Shown: one piece after another, positions 47,834 to 56,838 of the stretch
How the letters are laid out: every line of letters starts with the position of its first letter
Numbering within the stretch: the first letter of the stretch is position 1
Translations under genes and position numbers: made by a program
From: Kluyvera ascorbata_C
GTDB lineage: Bacteria > Pseudomonadota > Gammaproteobacteria > Enterobacterales > Enterobacteriaceae
Assembly (NCBI RefSeq): GCF_044197065.1
Contig: NZ_JBIQOI010000007.1
Coordinates: forward strand, 124,001 to 188,000
Length of the DNA stretch: 64,000 nucleotides
Direction of reading: 5' to 3'
The notes under the pieces: generated by a model
Database searches by the model: none
Told to the model about the DNA's origin: nothing
Seen by the model: the letters and a program-made list of their open reading frames with translations, nothing else

Positions 47834-49270
47834 ATGCTAAACAACATTCGTATCGAAGAAGATCTGTTGGGTACCAGGGAAGTTCCGGCTGACGCTTACT
47901 ACGGCGTTCATACTCTGAGAGCGATTGAAAACTTTTACATCAGTAACAGCAAAATCAGCGACATCCCGGAATTTGTCCGTGGGATGGTGATGGTGAAAAA
48001 AGCAGCGGCCCTGGCGAACAAAGAACTGCAAACAATCCCTAAAGGCGTGGCGAATGCCATTATTGCTGCCTGTGATGAAGTCCTGAATAACGGCAAATGC
48101 ATGGATCAGTTCCCGGTAGACGTTTACCAGGGCGGTGCCGGCACCTCCGTTAACATGAACACCAACGAGGTACTGGCAAACATTGGCCTGGAGCTGATGG
48201 GTCACCAGAAAGGCGAATACCAGTATCTGAACCCGAACGACCACGTCAACAAATGCCAGTCCACCAACGATGCCTACCCAACCGGTTTCCGCATCGCGGT
48301 GTACACCTCTATTCTGAAGCTGATTGATGCGATTAATCAGTTGGGCGAAGGCTTCCAGCGCAAAGCGGCGGAATTCCAGGACATCCTGAAAATGGGTCGT
48401 ACCCAGCTGCAGGACGCGGTACCGATGACTCTGGGCCAGGAGTTCCACGCGTTCAACGTGCTGCTGACCGAAGAAACCAAAAACCTGCTGCGCACCGCAG
48501 AACTGCTGCTGGAAGTGAACCTCGGCGCGACCGCTATCGGTACCCGCCTGAACACCCCGGACGGCTATCAGCAACTGGCAGTGCAGAAGCTGGCGGAAGT
48601 CAGTAACCTGGCGGTTGTCCCGGCGGAAGACCTGATTGAAGCGACCTCCGACTGCGGCGCCTACGTGATGGTGCACAGCTCGCTGAAACGCCTGGCGGTG
48701 AAAATGTCGAAGATCTGTAACGACCTTCGCCTGCTCTCCTCCGGCCCACGCGCTGGCCTGAACGAAATCAACCTGCCGGAACTGCAAGCGGGCTCGTCCA
48801 TCATGCCAGCCAAAGTGAACCCAGTGGTGCCAGAAGTGGTGAACCAGGTCTGCTTCAAGGTTATTGGCAACGACACCACCGTCACCATGGCGTCTGAAGC
48901 CGGTCAGCTGCAGCTGAACGTGATGGAGCCAGTCATTGGCCAGGCGCTGTTTGAGTCTATCCACATCCTGACCAACGCCTGCTACAACCTGCTGGAAAAA
49001 TGTATCGACGGCATCACCGCGAACAAAGAAGTGTGCGAAAGCTACGTCTATAACTCAATTGGTATCGTCACCTACCTCAACCCGTTCATCGGCCACCACA
49101 ACGGCGACATCGTCGGTAAAATCTGTGCCGAAACCGGTAAGAGCGTGCGTGAAGTGGTGCTGGAGCGCGGCCTGCTGACGGAAACGGAGCTGGACGATAT
49201 CTTCTCTCCGCAGAACCTGATGCATCCGGCCTATAAAGCGAAGCGCTATACCGATGAAAGCGAACAGTAG
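47834..49270 (+). CDS. aspA: Aspartate ammonia-lyase
   Basis: 478-residue homotetrameric enzyme deaminating L-aspartate to fumarate. Signature GSSIMPAKVNP at residues 320-330, with TSVNMNTNEV (104-113) and the QSTNDAYP substrate loop (142-149). With dcuA downstream and frdABCD in the same window it feeds fumarate respiration. Confidence 0.98.
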   Translation: MLNNIRIEEDLLGTREVPADAYYGVHTLRAIENFYISNSKISDIPEFVRGMVMVKKAAALANKELQTIPKGVANAIIAACDEVLNNGKCMDQFPVDVYQGGAGTSVNMNTNEVLANIGLELMGHQKGEYQYLNPNDHVNKCQSTNDAYPTGFRIAVYTSILKLIDAINQLGEGFQRKAAEFQDILKMGRTQLQDAVPMTLGQEFHAFNVLLTEETKNLLRTAELLLEVNLGATAIGTRLNTPDGYQQLAVQKLAEVSNLAVVPAEDLIEATSDCGAYVMVHSSLKRLAVKMSKICNDLRLLSSGPRAGLNEINLPELQAGSSIMPAKVNPVVPEVVNQVCFKVIGNDTTVTMASEAGQLQLNVMEPVIGQALFESIHILTNACYNLLEKCIDGITANKEVCESYVYNSIGIVTYLNPFIGHHNGDIVGKICAETGKSVREVVLERGLLTETELDDIFSPQNLMHPAYKAKRYTDESEQ

Positions 49271-49290
49271 TCTTTCTAACTAATAAACTG

Positions 49291-49319
49291 AGGCATGTCA
49301 TGATGACATGCCTTTTTTG
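49291..49319 (+). terminator. Terminator between aspA and dcuA
   Basis: AGGCATGTCA pairs with TGACATGCCT and is followed by TTTTTT, 20 bases after the aspA stop; some read-through to dcuA is likely. Confidence 0.9.
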
Positions 49320-49380
49320 TTTCTATAATTCACGAAAACACAACAATTACATATCAACTTGTTAAACAAGGAAGGCTACT

Positions 49381-50682
49381 ATGTTTGGAGCAGAACTGGT
49401 CATTGTGCTTCTTGCCATTTATCTGGGGGCAAGACTTGGCGGCATTGGTATCGGCTTCGCCGGCGGTTTCGGCGTGCTGGTGCTGACGCTCATCTTTCAA
49501 ATTAAACCCGGTGCGATACCCTTTGACGTTATTGAAATCATCATGGCGGTTATCGCTGCCATTGCCGCGATGCAAATCGCCGGCGGGATGGATTATCTCG
49601 TCAGTCTGGCCGAGCGACTGCTCCGCCGCCACCCTAAATACATCACCTTCTTAGCGCCGCTGGTCACCTGGTTTATGACCATTCTGGCGGGTACCGGGCA
49701 CACCGCGTTCTCCACGCTGCCGGTCATCACCGAAGTGGCCAAAGAGCAGGGTATCCGCCCTTCTCGCCCACTCTCTATTGCCGTGGTGGCCTCGCAGATT
49801 GCGATTACCGCCTCACCCATCTCTGCGGCGGTGGTGTTCTTCGCCGGTATCCTCGAACCGATGGGCGTAAGCTACCTGACGCTGCTGGCTATCTGTATTC
49901 CGGTCACGCTGATTGCCGTCATGCTCACCGCCGTTGTCTGTAACTTCCTCGGCTGCGAGCTGAAAGATGACCCGGTGTATCAGGAACGTCTGGCAAAAGG
50001 CGAAGTGCGCCTGCGCGGCAGCAAAGTGTTTGAGCTGAAGCCGCATGCGAAACGCTCCGTCCTGCTGTTCCTGATTGGTATTGTGGCGGTGATGTTCTAC
50101 GCCACCGCCATCAGCGACACCGTTGGGCTGATTCAGAACCCGATACTGCCGCGTAACGAAGCGATTGTGGTATTCATGCTGACCATCGCCACGCTGATTT
50201 GCATCACTTGTAAAGTCGATACCGGCGAGATCCTCAACGCCAGCACCTTTAAGTCCGGCATGAGCGCCTGCGTGTGCGTACTGGGCGTCGCATGGCTGGG
50301 TGATACCTTCGTGAAAGCGCATATCACCGACATTCAGGCGGTAGCGGGCGACCTGCTGCATAACTACCCGTGGCTGCTGGCGGTGGTGCTGTTCTTTGCC
50401 GCCACCCTGCTTTACTCCCAGGCGGCGACCACCAAAGCGCTGATGCCTGCGGCGCTGATGCTCGGCGTCACCCCATTAACAGCCATTGCCTCTTTTGCGG
50501 CGGTTTCCGCGCTGTTCGTGCTGCCAACCTACCCAACGCTGCTGGCGGCGGTAGAAATGGATGACACCGGCTCCACCCGTATCGGCAAATACGTGTTTAA
50601 CCACGCCTTCCTGATCCCGGGCGTTATCGCCATTACGCTGTGCGTGATCTTCGGTTTTATCTTCGGCGGCCTGATGCTCTAA
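49381..50682 (+). CDS. dcuA: C4-dicarboxylate transporter DcuA
   Basis: 433-residue Dcu-family inner-membrane carrier with about 10-12 hydrophobic helices; it takes up aspartate/fumarate in exchange for succinate. It begins MFGAELVIVLLAIYLGAR like the E. coli protein and has the same length. A GGAAGG ribosome site precedes it. 110 bases after aspA. Confidence 0.97.
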   Translation: MFGAELVIVLLAIYLGARLGGIGIGFAGGFGVLVLTLIFQIKPGAIPFDVIEIIMAVIAAIAAMQIAGGMDYLVSLAERLLRRHPKYITFLAPLVTWFMTILAGTGHTAFSTLPVITEVAKEQGIRPSRPLSIAVVASQIAITASPISAAVVFFAGILEPMGVSYLTLLAICIPVTLIAVMLTAVVCNFLGCELKDDPVYQERLAKGEVRLRGSKVFELKPHAKRSVLLFLIGIVAVMFYATAISDTVGLIQNPILPRNEAIVVFMLTIATLICITCKVDTGEILNASTFKSGMSACVCVLGVAWLGDTFVKAHITDIQAVAGDLLHNYPWLLAVVLFFAATLLYSQAATTKALMPAALMLGVTPLTAIASFAAVSALFVLPTYPTLLAAVEMDDTGSTRIGKYVFNHAFLIPGVIAITLCVIFGFIFGGLML

Positions 50683-50703
50683 TCCGCTGTAAAAATCATT
50701 AAA

Positions 50704-50726
50704 GTCGGGCCGCGCTGCGGCCCGAT
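50704..50726 (+). terminator. Terminator of dcuA
   Basis: TCGGGCCGC pairs with GCGGCCCGA around GCT, 22 bases after the dcuA stop and before a T/C-rich stretch. Confidence 0.7.
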
Positions 50727-50787
50727 TCATTCAAACCCCATTCCCCACCGTGCTATAGTGCCTCTTTTCATCGATACGAGGTTTGCA

Positions 50788-51111
50788 ATGAGTATTCCCG
50801 ACGCTGTTGTGGTTCTCTGTACTGCTCCTGATGAAGCCACCGCCCAGGATCTGGCGGCGAAAGTGCTGGCGGAAAAGCTGGCGGCCTGCGCCACGCTGCT
50901 GCCCGGCGCAACATCGCTCTACTACTGGGAGGGGAAACTCGAACAGGAGTATGAAGTGCAGATGCTGCTGAAAACCGACCACGCGCACCAGCAAGCGCTG
51001 CTCGATTGTCTGAAGACTCACCACCCGTATCAAACGCCCGAACTTCTGGTTTTACCCGTTACTCACGCAGATACTGATTACCTCTCATGGCTCAACGCTT
51101 CCTTACGCTGA
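50788..51111 (+). CDS. cutA: Divalent-cation tolerance protein CutA
   Basis: 107-residue trimeric ferredoxin-like protein, long linked to copper tolerance. Conserved CATLLPGATSLYYWEGKLEQ (about 36-55) and HPYQTPELLVLPV (about 82-94). Start at 50788 (MSIPDAVV) after CGAGG. Its last 25 bases overlap dsbD. Confidence 0.94.
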   Translation: MSIPDAVVVLCTAPDEATAQDLAAKVLAEKLAACATLLPGATSLYYWEGKLEQEYEVQMLLKTDHAHQQALLDCLKTHHPYQTPELLVLPVTHADTDYLSWLNASLR

Positions 51112-52793
51112 TTCTGCTGCTGTGCAGCACCTCAGCCTTTGCCGGGCTGTTCGACGCGCCCGGCCGCACTCATTTCGTTCCTGCTGATCAGGCCTTCGCC
51201 TTTGATTTTCAGCAAAACCAGCACGATGTGAACCTCACCTGGCAGGTGAAAGACGGCTACTACCTCTACCGCAAACAGGTGCAGGTGACCCCGGCTAACG
51301 CCAGCATCGCCCCGCTTCAGATGCCCAACGGCGAGTGGCATAGCGACGAGTTTTACGGCAAAAGCGAAATCTATCGCCACAGCCTGACCGTGCCGGTGAC
51401 GCTAACCCAAGCGAACGCCGGCGCGACGCTCACCGTCACCTACCAGGGCTGTGCCGATGCGGGCTTCTGCTACCCGCCGGAAACCAAAACCGTACCATTG
51501 AGCGCGGTCGCCCAAGCCGCGCAGACACCTCCCCCTCTCCCCTCCGGGGAGAGGGCCGGGGTGAGGGGCAACACCAGCGCGGACTTACCGTTCTCCGCCC
51601 TCTGGGCCCTATTAATCGGCATCGGCATCGCCTTCACCCCCTGCGTGTTACCGATGTACCCGCTGATCTCCGGCATGGTCCTCGGCGGTAAACAGCGCCT
51701 CTCCACCGCCCGCGCGCTGCTGCTGGCCTTTATCTACGTGCAGGGCATGGCGCTCACCTACACCGCGCTCGGCCTGGTGGTGGCCGCTGCCGGGATGCAG
51801 TTCCAGGCGGCGCTTCAACATCCGTACGTGCTGATTGGTCTGTCGGCAGTATTTATCCTGCTGGCGCTGTCGATGTTTGGTGCCTTCTCGCTGCAATTGC
51901 CATCGTCGCTGCAAACCCGCCTCACCCTGATGAGCAATCGCCAGCAGGGCGGCTCGATGGGCGGCGTATTTGCCATGGGGGCAATTGCCGGGCTTATCTG
52001 CTCGCCGTGCACCACCGCGCCGCTGAGCGCCATTCTGCTGTACATCGCCCAAAGCGGTAATCTGTGGCTCGGCGGCGGTACGCTGTACCTTTACGCGCTG
52101 GGGATGGGTCTGCCGCTGATTCTGGTGACGGTATTCGGCAACCGCCTGCTGCCAAAAAGCGGGCCGTGGATGGCGCACGTCAAAACCGCCTTTGGCTTTG
52201 TGATCCTCGCCCTGCCGGTGTTCCTGCTGGAACGCATTATTGGCGACGTCTGGGGGCTACGGCTGTGGTCGATGCTCGGCGTGGCGTTCTTCGGCTGGGC
52301 GTTTATTACTAGCCTGGGTTTGCAAAAACCGTGGCAGCGCATTGGGCAAATACTCCTGCTCGCTGCCGCGCTGATTAGCGTGCGCCCGTTACAGGATTGG
52401 GCCTTTGGCACCACCGTGGCGCAAAGCCAATCGCACCTCAACTTTACCCGCATCAGCAATGTTGAAACACTGAACGCGGCGCTCGCCAACGCTCAGGGTA
52501 AGCCGGTGATGCTCGACCTGTACGCCGACTGGTGCGTGGCCTGCAAAGAGTTTGAGAAGTACACCTTCAGCGACCCGCAGGTACAGCAGGCGCTGCAAAA
52601 CACGGTACTGCTACAGGCGGACGTGACCGCCAACAGCGCCGAGGACGTGGCGCTGCTAAAACATTTACAGGTTCTGGGCCTGCCGACCATTCTCTTCTTT
52701 GACGAGAACGGCAACGAGCAGCCCGCACTACGGGTGACCGGATTCAAGGATGCCGCCGCGTTCCGCGCACATTTGCGCGATCGCCAACCGTAG
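51087..52793 (+). CDS. dsbD: Thiol:disulfide interchange protein DsbD
   Basis: 568-residue inner-membrane protein carrying electrons from cytosolic thioredoxin to periplasmic DsbC, DsbG and CcmG. Signal peptide 1-19, nDsbD with Cys122 and Cys128, eight-helix core with Cys186 and Cys305/Cys308, and a C-terminal thioredoxin-like domain with CVAC (483-486). Residues about 148-162 (PPPLPSGERAGVRGN) in the linker before helix 1 are encoded by a palindromic DNA repeat. Confidence 0.97.
   Translation: MAQRFLTLILLLCSTSAFAGLFDAPGRTHFVPADQAFAFDFQQNQHDVNLTWQVKDGYYLYRKQVQVTPANASIAPLQMPNGEWHSDEFYGKSEIYRHSLTVPVTLTQANAGATLTVTYQGCADAGFCYPPETKTVPLSAVAQAAQTPPPLPSGERAGVRGNTSADLPFSALWALLIGIGIAFTPCVLPMYPLISGMVLGGKQRLSTARALLLAFIYVQGMALTYTALGLVVAAAGMQFQAALQHPYVLIGLSAVFILLALSMFGAFSLQLPSSLQTRLTLMSNRQQGGSMGGVFAMGAIAGLICSPCTTAPLSAILLYIAQSGNLWLGGGTLYLYALGMGLPLILVTVFGNRLLPKSGPWMAHVKTAFGFVILALPVFLLERIIGDVWGLRLWSMLGVAFFGWAFITSLGLQKPWQRIGQILLLAAALISVRPLQDWAFGTTVAQSQSHLNFTRISNVETLNAALANAQGKPVMLDLYADWCVACKEFEKYTFSDPQVQQALQNTVLLQADVTANSAEDVALLKHLQVLGLPTILFFDENGNEQPALRVTGFKDAAAFRAHLRDRQP
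51528..51569. repeat. Palindromic repeat inside dsbD
   Basis: CCCTCTCCCC (51533..51542) pairs perfectly with GGGGAGAGGG (51546..51555) around TCC and is followed by CCGGGGTGAGGGG, the same family as the element at 9564..9642. It is translated in frame in the nDsbD-to-membrane linker. Confidence 0.85.
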
Positions 52794-52839
52794 ACAACAC
52801 TTTTAGACGGGAAACTGTCAGGAACGGAGGAGAAACACC

Positions 52840-53415
52840 GTGCAACGCGAAGACGTACTGGGAGAAGCTCTACAGCTCCTTGAGCAAGAAGGGATTGCGA
52901 GCACCACGCTGGAGATGGTTGCCGAACGCGTAGATCGCCCGCTGGACGAACTGCGCCGTTTCTGGCCGGACAGCGAAGCGCTGCTGTATGACGCGCTGCG
53001 CTACCTGAGCCAGCAGGTGGAGACCTGGCGTCGCCAGTTGATGCTTAATGAGGAACTGACCCCCGAGCAAAAACTGCTGGCCCGCTACACCGCGCTGACC
53101 GAATGCGTGGCGAAAAACCGCTATCCTGGCTGCCTGTTTATCGCCGCCTGTACCTTCTACCCGGAGGCGGATCACCCGATTCACCAGCTCGCCGAGCAGC
53201 AGAAGCAGGCCGCCTATGAGTACAGCCATCAGCTGTTAAGTCAGCTGGAAGTGGATGACCCGCCAATGGTCGCCAAACAGATGCAACTGGTGCTGGAAGG
53301 CTGCCTGAGCCGCATGCTGGTCAGCCGCAGCCAGGCCGACGTGGACACCGCGCACCGTCTTGCCGAAGACATCCTGCGCTTTGCCCAGTGCCGCCAGAAC
53401 GGCGCGCTGACCTAA
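52840..53415 (+). CDS. yjdC: TetR-family regulator YjdC
   Basis: 191-residue protein with an N-terminal TetR-type helix-turn-helix (about 8-50, GIASTTLEMVAERV) and an all-helical ligand/dimer domain. GTG start 10 bases or so past GGAGGAG. 46 bases downstream of dsbD and probably co-transcribed; targets unknown. Its stop overlaps that of the convergent exporter gene by 4 bases. Confidence 0.92.
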   Translation: MQREDVLGEALQLLEQEGIASTTLEMVAERVDRPLDELRRFWPDSEALLYDALRYLSQQVETWRRQLMLNEELTPEQKLLARYTALTECVAKNRYPGCLFIAACTFYPEADHPIHQLAEQQKQAAYEYSHQLLSQLEVDDPPMVAKQMQLVLEGCLSRMLVSRSQADVDTAHRLAEDILRFAQCRQNGALT

Positions 53416-54002
53416 GCCAGCATCCCCGCCCACGCGGAGACCAACAGGCACAGCGCCATCAGCCGCTGAAACCGCACCATCGCTACGGTGGTGCGGAACA
53501 CCCGGTTCACCGCTTTCCCCAGCCACGCCCAGCACATCAGACACGCCACCGAGATCAGCAAAAACCACAGCGCCATCAGCGCCACCTCACGTACCGCGTG
53601 TTCGCCCGCCGGAGCAAACAGGCTCACCACCGCCAGCGCCATCATCCAGGTTTTCGGGTTTATCACCTGCAACAGCGCCGCCGCTTTCGCGGTAAAGCGA
53701 TGATGTGACTGCCCGGCAATATTCGCCGCCGGCGCGCAGAACAGCTGCCAGCTCATCCACGTCAGCCACAGCACGCCCGCCCAGCTCATCACCAGGCGCA
53801 CCAGCGGATACTGGCGCAATAGCTCACCCGCGCCCGCGCCGGAGACCAGAACAATTAAACTTGCCGCTACGCAGCCGCTGACGAGCGCCGGAATAGTCGC
53901 CCGCACGCCATAGTGCTGGCTATTGGTCAGAACAAGGATATTGGTCGGCCCCGGCGTTATCGACGCGACAAAAGCAAACAGCAGAAACGGCATGATATTC
54001 AC
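53412..54002 (-). CDS. LysE/RhtB-family amino-acid exporter
   Basis: 196-residue inner-membrane protein with about six hydrophobic helices and the family start ASITPGPTNILVLT (residues 13-26), the LysE/RhtB motif. GTG at 54002 with AAGGAG six bases before it is the start. It lies 36 bases after an AraC-type regulator on the same strand and is most likely controlled by it. Substrate not readable. I do not recall this gene between yjdC and pheU in E. coli K-12. Confidence 0.88.
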   Translation of the reverse strand: MNIMPFLLFAFVASITPGPTNILVLTNSQHYGVRATIPALVSGCVAASLIVLVSGAGAGELLRQYPLVRLVMSWAGVLWLTWMSWQLFCAPAANIAGQSHHRFTAKAAALLQVINPKTWMMALAVVSLFAPAGEHAVREVALMALWFLLISVACLMCWAWLGKAVNRVFRTTVAMVRFQRLMALCLLVSAWAGMLA

Positions 54003-54038
54003 AGGTGACTCCTTATTATTAGAGCCCCGACTGTGCCG

Positions 54039-54887
54039 TTATTTATTGGAAACGTCTGGAAGGTTTGTGCACAACCGACGGTAGTGGGCCGGTGAGATGC
54101 GATACGCCCGCTGGAACCAGCGTCCGAGGTGGCTCTGGTCGGCAAAGCCGAGCGTCGCCGCCACGTCCACCGGCTGCTCGCCCAGCGACAGCAGCTGGCG
54201 CGCTTTCGCCAACCGCAGCTGGATCAACCACGCGTGTGGGGCCAGGTTGAACTCACGCTTAAAGCTGCGCGTGAGGGTAAAACGGTCGGTACCCGTCTCC
54301 CGCGCTAAATCAGACAGCCCGATATTGTCGCCCATATGCGCATGCAGATAATCCCGCGCCCGATGGGCAATCGCCGAGCTTTGAATCGCCGACGGCAGTC
54401 GCTTGCGCCACTGGCAGTGCGCGGTCAGCTGCGCCAGCAGGCCGTCCATGCTGCTCTGCTGCACAATGCGCATCTCATCGGTATGCAGCGTGCTGAACGT
54501 CTCGCCAATCGCCCGTACCAGCTGCGGTTCGCGGGTGAGCGTTTGGTTAAAGTGCAGCGAATAGCTGTCCGGCGTGGCGTCATACAGCCCGCGCAACGTG
54601 TTGGTCAGCCAGCGTTCGTCGAGGTAAAAGGTGAGATAGGTAAAGCCACCGGCCACCGGCGCTTCACCGTCGTGAATTTCCCCCGGCTCCAGCAGAAAGG
54701 CATCGCCCGGCACGCTATGGTGACGCTCGCGACGACAGTGAAACTGCTGGGTGCCAGACAGCGTGATCCCCACCAGATAGCTATCATGCCAGTGCGGGTC
54801 AAACGCGTACCCTTCAAAGTGCGCTTTGATTGTCTCAATGCCCGTATCGGCATGCTGTCGCAGCTCAAGCCAGTCTTTCGTTGCCAT
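54039..54887 (-). CDS. AraC-family transcriptional regulator with cupin sensor
   Basis: 282-residue regulator. The N-terminal AraC-type cupin (about 15-150) has the HWHDSYLVG and PGEIHDG motifs; two C-terminal helix-turn-helix units (about 180-275) include LARETGTDRFTLTRSFKREF and AATLGFADQSHLGRWFQRAY. Upstream of the LysE-type gene on the same strand. An 18-base motif occurs both before this gene and before the exporter gene. Confidence 0.9.
   Translation of the reverse strand: MATKDWLELRQHADTGIETIKAHFEGYAFDPHWHDSYLVGITLSGTQQFHCRRERHHSVPGDAFLLEPGEIHDGEAPVAGGFTYLTFYLDERWLTNTLRGLYDATPDSYSLHFNQTLTREPQLVRAIGETFSTLHTDEMRIVQQSSMDGLLAQLTAHCQWRKRLPSAIQSSAIAHRARDYLHAHMGDNIGLSDLARETGTDRFTLTRSFKREFNLAPHAWLIQLRLAKARQLLSLGEQPVDVAATLGFADQSHLGRWFQRAYRISPAHYRRLCTNLPDVSNK
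54054..54071 (-). promoter_or_regulatory. Candidate AraC-type operator before the exporter gene
   Basis: Minus strand TGCACAAACCTTCCAGAC, 51 bases before the exporter GTG. It differs at one base from 54933..54950. It also codes for the end of the regulator (CTNLPDV), so a coding origin must be considered. Confidence 0.4.
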
Positions 54888-54932
54888 ACCGCCCCCCTCT
54901 CACCGCCAGCATTGCCCGATTGCCGCGCCGAT

Positions 54933-54950
54933 GTCTGGAAGATTTGTGCA
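54933..54950 (-). promoter_or_regulatory. Candidate AraC-type operator before the regulator gene
   Basis: Minus strand TGCACAAATCTTCCAGAC, 45 bases before the regulator ATG, same orientation and nearly the same distance as the copy before the exporter. Confidence 0.4.
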
Positions 54951-55056
54951 ATCCCCCGACGCAAACGCGTAGATTGCCGCAATAGTAAGCAGTTGAACAG
55001 CTTTTCGGTGAATTTGGTTGACGTGAAGGAGCGACTACGGTTTAATGCGCCTCGTT

Positions 55057-55132
55057 GCCCGGATAGCTCAGTCGGTAGAGCAGGGGATTGAAAATCCCCG
55101 TGTCCTTGGTTCGATTCCGAGTCCGGGCACCA
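55057..55132 (+). tRNA. pheU: tRNA-Phe (GAA)
   Basis: 76-nt cloverleaf: acceptor GCCCGGA pairing with TCCGGGC, D-loop AGCTCAGTCGGTAGAGC, anticodon loop TTGAAAA (GAA), T-loop GGTTCGATTCC, encoded CCA. Its place beyond yjdC is that of E. coli pheU, a frequent island insertion site. Confidence 0.97.
55108..55132 (+). other. Putative attL core at the tRNA-Phe 3' end
   Basis: P4-type integrases recombine in the 3' half of tRNA genes and restore it. The integrase begins 195 bases downstream. The matching direct repeat (attR) was not found to the right in this window, so the boundaries are inferred. Confidence 0.45.
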
Positions 55133-55143
55133 AATTCATATCA

Positions 55144-55169
55144 ACGGACCTCCACGGAGGTCCGTTTTT
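55144..55169 (+). terminator. Terminator of tRNA-Phe
   Basis: ACGGACCTCC pairs with GGAGGTCCGT and is followed by TTTTT, 11 bases after the tRNA. Confidence 0.9.
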
Positions 55170-55327
55170 GCATTCTAAGCCCGCAAAAATCAACCCTTCT
55201 ACAATCCCTTAACTCCACCCAACTCAATCAACTTCAACCCGCATCAAGTCCCTTGCGAGGGTACAACTGAGGGTATAGTCTGATTCGATAAAATTTATAC
55301 CCCTTTTACTATCAGGAGATACCGCCA

Positions 55328-56590
55328 ATGGCGCTCACTGACGCTAAAATCCGTGCAGCTAAACCGGATGAAAAACCTTATAAACTTGCAGACAGCGGCA
55401 ACATGTTTTTGCTCGTTCACCCTAACGGCTCGCGCTACTGGCGGCTCCGCTACCGGTTTCTGGGCAAAGAGAAAACGCTCGCTCTGGGTATCTATCCTGA
55501 AGTCTCGTTATCAGAGGCAAGGGAAAAACGCGATACGGCGAGGAAGCTGATAGCTGAGGGAACTGACCCGTGCGAACATAAACGGATCAAAAAGTCTGTG
55601 CCTGAAACAGCTCAGACATTCGAAGGCATCGCAAGGCAGTGGCATAAGAGCAACAAAAAATGGTCAGCTTCACACAGTGAGAAGATACTTAAAAGCCTCG
55701 AAACTCATGTGTTTCCCTTTATTGGCTCACGTGACATTACCACCCTCAGAACTCCCGATTTACTTGTTCCAGTAAAGGCAGCCGAAGCCAAAGAGATCTA
55801 TGAGATTGCAGCGCGCCTTCAGCAGCGTATCACTGCAATCATGCGCTATGCTGCCCAGTCAGGCATTATCACCTATAACCCCGCCGTTGATATGGCTGGC
55901 GCTTTAACGACAGTGAAACGCCAGCACCGCCCTGCCCTCGCCTTAAATCGCATTTCAGAGCTACTTGAACGATTGGATGCATACAGAGGGCAACCTCTCA
56001 CCCGACTGACAACTAAACTTACCCTGCTCATCTTCATCCGTTCCAGTGAACTACGCTTTGCCAGGTGGTCTGAGATCGACGTTAAGAAAGCCATGTGGAC
56101 CATTCCTCCTGAGCGGGAACCTATTGAAGGGGTCAAGTATTCCCATCGTGGCTCAAAAATGCGAACAGAGCATCTTGTGCCACTCTCTACTCAGGCGCTG
56201 AATATACTGCAGCAGATCCACACGATCAGCGGAGAACATGAACTGATTTTCACCGGCGATCACAATCCATGGAAACCCATGAGTGAAAATACCGTGAATA
56301 ACGCACTGCGACTGATGGGCTACGATACAAAGGTCGATGTCTGTGGTCACGGATTCCGGGCAATGGCCTGCAGTTCGTTGATTGAATCAGGATTATGGTC
56401 GAGAGATGCGGTTGAACGTCAGATGAGCCATCAGGAGCGTAATGGCGTACGGGCGGCTTACATTCACAAGGCGGAGTTTCTGGATGAACGAAGACTGATG
56501 CTGCAATGGTGGGGGGATTTTATCGACGCAAACATTCACGAGGTTGTTTCTCCTTTTGACTACGCCAGAGTCAATAATCCACTGAGATAA
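55328..56590 (+). CDS. P4-type tyrosine integrase
   Basis: 420-residue site-specific recombinase. The N-terminal DUF4102 arm-binding domain (1-90: MALTDAKIRAAKP...) is followed by a SAM-like core-binding domain (about 95-195) and the catalytic domain with Arg243 (ELR), His341/Arg344 (HGFR), His368 and the nucleophile Tyr378 (YIHKAEF). All expected catalytic positions are present, so it looks active. Placed right after tRNA-Phe, reading away from it. Defines the left end of an integrative island. Confidence 0.95.
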   Translation: MALTDAKIRAAKPDEKPYKLADSGNMFLLVHPNGSRYWRLRYRFLGKEKTLALGIYPEVSLSEAREKRDTARKLIAEGTDPCEHKRIKKSVPETAQTFEGIARQWHKSNKKWSASHSEKILKSLETHVFPFIGSRDITTLRTPDLLVPVKAAEAKEIYEIAARLQQRITAIMRYAAQSGIITYNPAVDMAGALTTVKRQHRPALALNRISELLERLDAYRGQPLTRLTTKLTLLIFIRSSELRFARWSEIDVKKAMWTIPPEREPIEGVKYSHRGSKMRTEHLVPLSTQALNILQQIHTISGEHELIFTGDHNPWKPMSENTVNNALRLMGYDTKVDVCGHGFRAMACSSLIESGLWSRDAVERQMSHQERNGVRAAYIHKAEFLDERRLMLQWWGDFIDANIHEVVSPFDYARVNNPLR

Positions 56591-56838
56591 TCAGGATTTC
56601 ACTTATAAGCCTCGTAATCAGCCATCCAGCCTTTACGGTTGGCTGGCTTCACCTTCTGGATTTTTTTTTGTAAAGACTGACAGCAAACCGTACGAAACAG
56701 AATCAGATAAATACCCGGCTTTCCATTAACCATTTAAATTAAAACAACAAACATATAATGTTATATTTACAGAATTTTATAATTTAGTAAAATCTGTAAA
56801 TTGTGCAGTATCTGATATCAATCCAGAGGCTACTGACC
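56591..56838. other. AT-rich gap between integrase and small island gene
   Basis: No gene seen. Contains T-rich and A-rich runs (for example TTTTTTTTT near 56664) and probably the promoter of the next gene. Confidence 0.5.

Noticed and set aside
47837..48964. 375-codon open frame antisense to aspA
   Set aside because: It is wholly inside the complement of aspA, with His/Val/Gln-rich composition and no family resemblance.
54336..55091. 251-codon plus-strand frame running through the AraC gene complement into tRNA-Phe
   Set aside because: It overlaps a well-supported regulator on the other strand and the start of a tRNA; no start signal.
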